Source: an uncultured Clostridia bacterium
GTDB lineage: Bacteria > Bacillota > Clostridia > Oscillospirales > Acutalibacteraceae
DNA length: 40,792 nt
Assembly (NCBI GenBank): GCA_946186245.1
Contig: CAMHMN010000019.1
Coordinates: 1 to 40,792, forward strand
Reading direction: 5' to 3'
Below the pieces are notes generated by a model. The model did not search any database, had not been told where the DNA came from, and worked only from the letters and a program-made list of their open reading frames with translations. Both the position numbers and the translations under genes were made by a program. Of the stretch, positions 38,641 through 40,792 are shown in pieces. Within the stretch, counting starts at the first letter, position 1, and each line of letters opens with the position of its first letter.

Positions 38641-40335
38641 TCAGCCCTTGAAATTATAGGAATCCTTGAGTTCCACCGAGCGGTTGAAAACAAGATGGTC
38701 GGGAGTGGAATCCACGCTGTCCACACAGAAATATCCCAGGCGCAGGAACTGGAATCCTTCGCCCTGCTGTGCCATTCTGAGACAAGGCTCGAATTTGCAG
38801 CCCTTTCGGACGGTGAGGGAATGGGGATTGATGTGCTGCATGAAGTCCATGTCGGCGGCGTCAGGGTTGGGAACGTCAAACAGACGGTCGAAGAGACGCA
38901 CTTCGCCTTCCACGCAGTCGGCGGCGTTGACCCAATGAATGGTGCCCTTGACCTTCAAACCCTCCGGCGGATTGCCTCCGCGGGTTGCCGGGTCGTATTC
39001 GGCATAGACTTCTGTCACCTTGCCGTTCTCATCCTTTTTGCAGCCGGTGCATTTGACGATGTAGGTGCCTTTCAGACGCACATAATTGCCGGGGAACATG
39101 CGGAAATATTTCTTCGGCGGTTCCTCCATGAAGTCGTCGGCTTCGATGTAAAGCTCGCGGCTGAATGTGATGTTGCGCATACCGGCGAGTTCATCGAGCG
39201 GGTTGTTCTCGATCTCGAATGACTCGATCTTGCCTTCGGGATAATTGGTAATGATCAGCTTGACCGGATCAATGACCGCCATCGTGCGGATGGCGTGTGC
39301 GTTGAGATCCTCCCGGAGACAATGCTCAAGGAAGCTCCACTGCACCACATTGTCATTTTTGGCAACGCCGATGCGATCGCAGAAATTGCGGATGGAAGCG
39401 GGTGTGTAGCCGCGTCTTCTGAGCGCGGCCAAGGTCGGCATTCTCGGATCGTCCCAGCCGGAAACGATGCCTTCCTCGATGAGTTTCCTCAATTTGCGCT
39501 TGCTGAGAACGGTGTAGTCAATGCCCAGACGAGCGAATTCAATCTGTCGCGGCTTGGAGGGAGCGGAGATGTTTTCAATAACCCAGTTGTAGAGCGGACG
39601 GTGATCTTCATATTCCAGCGAGCAGAGCGAATGGGTGATGTGTTCGATCGCGTCGCCGATGGGATGGGCAAAGTCATACATCGGATAAATGCACCACTCG
39701 TCGCCGGTCTGGTGGTGAGTCGCGTGCTTGATGCGGTAGATGACAGGGTCGCGCATGTTCCAGTTGCCGGAAGCCAGATCAATCTTGGCTCTGAGCGTAT
39801 ACTGTCCGTCCTCAAATTCGCCGGCTCTCATGCGCTTGAAGAGGTCGAGGCTCTCCTCCTTCGGACGGTCGCGGAAAGGACTCTGGGCGGGGGTGTCATG
39901 CGTGCCGCGCATTTCCTTCATCTGTTCGGGTGTCAGCTCACAGACGTATGCCAGTCCCTTTTCGATCAGCTCAATCGCGTACTGATAGGTTTCTTCAAAA
40001 TACTCGGAGGCGAAGTGGTATCTGTCGCCCCAGTCGAAGCCCATCCAGTGAATGTCGTCCTTGATCGCCTCGACGAATTCCTCGCGTTCCTTGGTGGGAT
40101 TGGTGTCGTCCATGCGCAGGTTGCAGATGCCGCCGAATTTCTCCGCCAGACCGAAGCTGATGCAGAGTGCTTTGACGTGACCGATGTGGATGCAGCCGTT
40201 GGGTTCCGGTGGGAAACGGGTGTGTACCGTCATGCCCTCAAACTGTCCGCCGGGAGCGATGTCCTCCTTGATGAAATCCGCAATGAAATTGCTGGGCTCG
40301 GTTGTTTTTTCTTTTAATTCATTATTGTCAGCCAT
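38641..40335 (-). CDS. glnS: glutaminyl-tRNA synthetase
   Basis: GlnRS charges tRNA-Gln with glutamine, a class I synthetase. The 564-residue form has the HIGH box HIGH (50-53) in FPPEPNGCIHIGH, the discriminating NLRMDDTNP, EDHRPLYNWVIEN, the KMSKS-like VLSKRKL, and a C-terminal anticodon-binding beta-barrel region. Length matches the family (about 550). The start ATG at 40335 has AGAGGAGG seven bases upstream, a strong site. The frame stays open for a further 115 codons to an ATG at 40680, described separately. I found no promoter close to 40335, so transcription may begin beyond the extension. Many Firmicutes lack this gene and use transamidation; some clostridia have it. Confidence 0.96.
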   Translation of the reverse strand: MADNNELKEKTTEPSNFIADFIKEDIAPGGQFEGMTVHTRFPPEPNGCIHIGHVKALCISFGLAEKFGGICNLRMDDTNPTKEREEFVEAIKDDIHWMGFDWGDRYHFASEYFEETYQYAIELIEKGLAYVCELTPEQMKEMRGTHDTPAQSPFRDRPKEESLDLFKRMRAGEFEDGQYTLRAKIDLASGNWNMRDPVIYRIKHATHHQTGDEWCIYPMYDFAHPIGDAIEHITHSLCSLEYEDHRPLYNWVIENISAPSKPRQIEFARLGIDYTVLSKRKLRKLIEEGIVSGWDDPRMPTLAALRRRGYTPASIRNFCDRIGVAKNDNVVQWSFLEHCLREDLNAHAIRTMAVIDPVKLIITNYPEGKIESFEIENNPLDELAGMRNITFSRELYIEADDFMEEPPKKYFRMFPGNYVRLKGTYIVKCTGCKKDENGKVTEVYAEYDPATRGGNPPEGLKVKGTIHWVNAADCVEGEVRLFDRLFDVPNPDAADMDFMQHINPHSLTVRKGCKFEPCLRMAQQGEGFQFLRLGYFCVDSVDSTPDHLVFNRSVELKDSYNFKG

Positions 40336-40680
40336 TGTGAATCCTCCTCTTGTTGATGGCAGTTCCGAAAAGAAATACCCGTATTCGTTGATTTGCTTTT
40401 CAAAATCATTCATTTGACGCTGTATTGATTTTGAAAACAACCTCGGTAAAAATTTGATCATCACCGGGCGGGGCGAACAGAAGAACATAAAACTGCCGTC
40501 GTCCGCGTCCTTTTCACCGATGAAATTTCCGTCAGGCCTGTTTTCGGCATAACGTCTGAAATTCCGCTCGCACTCGCCAAACAGAATCTTCCTGCCGCAG
40601 GACAATTCAATCCCATCCGGCAGAATCCGCACAATGTCTTCCGACGAATAAGCGTCATAATCGGCAAAATAATCGTCCAT
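40336..40680 (-). CDS. in-frame N-terminal extension or missing-stop small gene upstream of glnS
   Basis: From ATG at 40680 (GGTGA six bases upstream) the frame runs 115 codons without a stop directly into the glnS start. The encoded stretch looks like real protein: MDDYFADYDAYSSEDIVRIL, then GRKILFGECERNFRRY, GNFIGEKDADDGSFMFF and MNDFEKQINEYGYFF, rich in aromatic and acidic residues. The last residues (ELPSTRGGFT) are encoded by the glnS ribosome binding site. A ribosome starting at 40680 would make a 679-residue fusion. I do not recognise the domain, and it is not part of usual bacterial GlnRS. It may be a separate small gene that lost its stop codon. Confidence 0.55.
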
Positions 40681-40703
40681 TACAAGATCACCATTCTTTA
40701 CTC

Positions 40704-40719
40704 CAAGGCGCTTGCGCCT
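40704..40719. repeat. perfect short inverted repeat
   Basis: AAGGCGC-TT-GCGCCTT, seven-pair stem with two-base loop, just upstream of the extension ORF. It has no T run, so it is not a clear terminator; it may be a REP-like unit. The remaining bases to the window end are AT-rich plus a GCG...CGC stretch with no gene seen. Confidence 0.4.
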
Positions 40720-40792
40720 TCCGACATTATTCATTTTTCAATTTTAAGTCTTCAGTTTTCAGTTAGCGAACGAACGTGAGCGCCTACTCGCA

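Overview
The window looks like chromosomal DNA of a Gram-positive anaerobe of the Clostridia, most like the Oscillospiraceae/Ruminococcaceae gut lineages. I infer this from gene content (DUF4358 lipoprotein, DHHW and MBOAT proteins, LicD, CDP-glycerol transferases, Crp/Fnr next to a CoA-disulfide-reductase-type enzyme), from GGAGG-type ribosome binding sites with many TTG and GTG starts, and from textbook sigma-A promoters with 17-bp spacers (one has 18). GC is moderate, about half by eye. No tRNA, rRNA, CRISPR array, integrase or complete insertion sequence was recognised.

Layout. (1) 1-5330: a tiny ORF at the edge, a small membrane protein, queH, an ArsC/Spx-like protein, a CDP-glycerol transferase fused to a GT4 glycosyltransferase, and a secreted small protein. 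(2) 5543-9131: an EF-G paralogue with altered GTP-binding motifs, then a membrane protein with three zinc ribbons and an L,D-transpeptidase-like domain that lacks its catalytic residues. (3) 9200-13320, minus strand: a four-gene operon of a transglutaminase-like protein, a DUF4358 lipoprotein, an MBOAT O-acyltransferase and a DHHW protein, probably modifying a cell-surface polymer by O-acetylation. (4) 13626-17266: thioredoxin, a four-domain CoADR-rhodanese-TusA-DsrE2 protein and a Crp/Fnr regulator, a sulfur/thiol redox unit with a Crp-like palindrome upstream of its promoter. (5) 18037-19081: a compact phage-like regulatory module. A LexA/CI-type S24 repressor diverges from a small HTH protein, a small zinc ribbon and a sigma-region-4-like protein. 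Three similar palindromes lie on about the same helical face in the intergenic region.

(6) 19214-28042, minus strand: an eight-gene surface-polysaccharide operon (DUF4422 glycosyltransferase, LicD, pyruvyl transferase, CDP-glycerol transferase, GT2, flippase, UDP-galactopyranose mutase, sugar-nucleotide epimerase) with one promoter and one terminator. It suggests a galactofuranose-containing, pyruvylated, phospho-substituted glycan. (7) 28266-33874, minus strand: a Na/Pi-cotransporter/PhoU protein with an operator-like palindrome at its promoter, and a SWIM-SNF2 helicase. (8) 34144-38536: a c-di-GMP phosphodiesterase with a decayed GGDEF domain, and a secreted C39-like/peptidoglycan-binding/Ig-repeat protein whose last repeat is cut off by a frameshift. 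(9) 38641-40680, minus strand: glutaminyl-tRNA synthetase preceded by an uninterrupted in-frame coding extension.

The strongest leads are the zinc-ribbon pseudo-transpeptidase, the phage-like control module with phased operators, the possible two-form glutaminyl-tRNA synthetase, and the Crp-like site over the thiol-redox operon. Gene-free stretches longer than about 250 bases (906-1194, 7601-7901, 13321-13625) contain the promoters and terminators listed and nothing else I could recognise.
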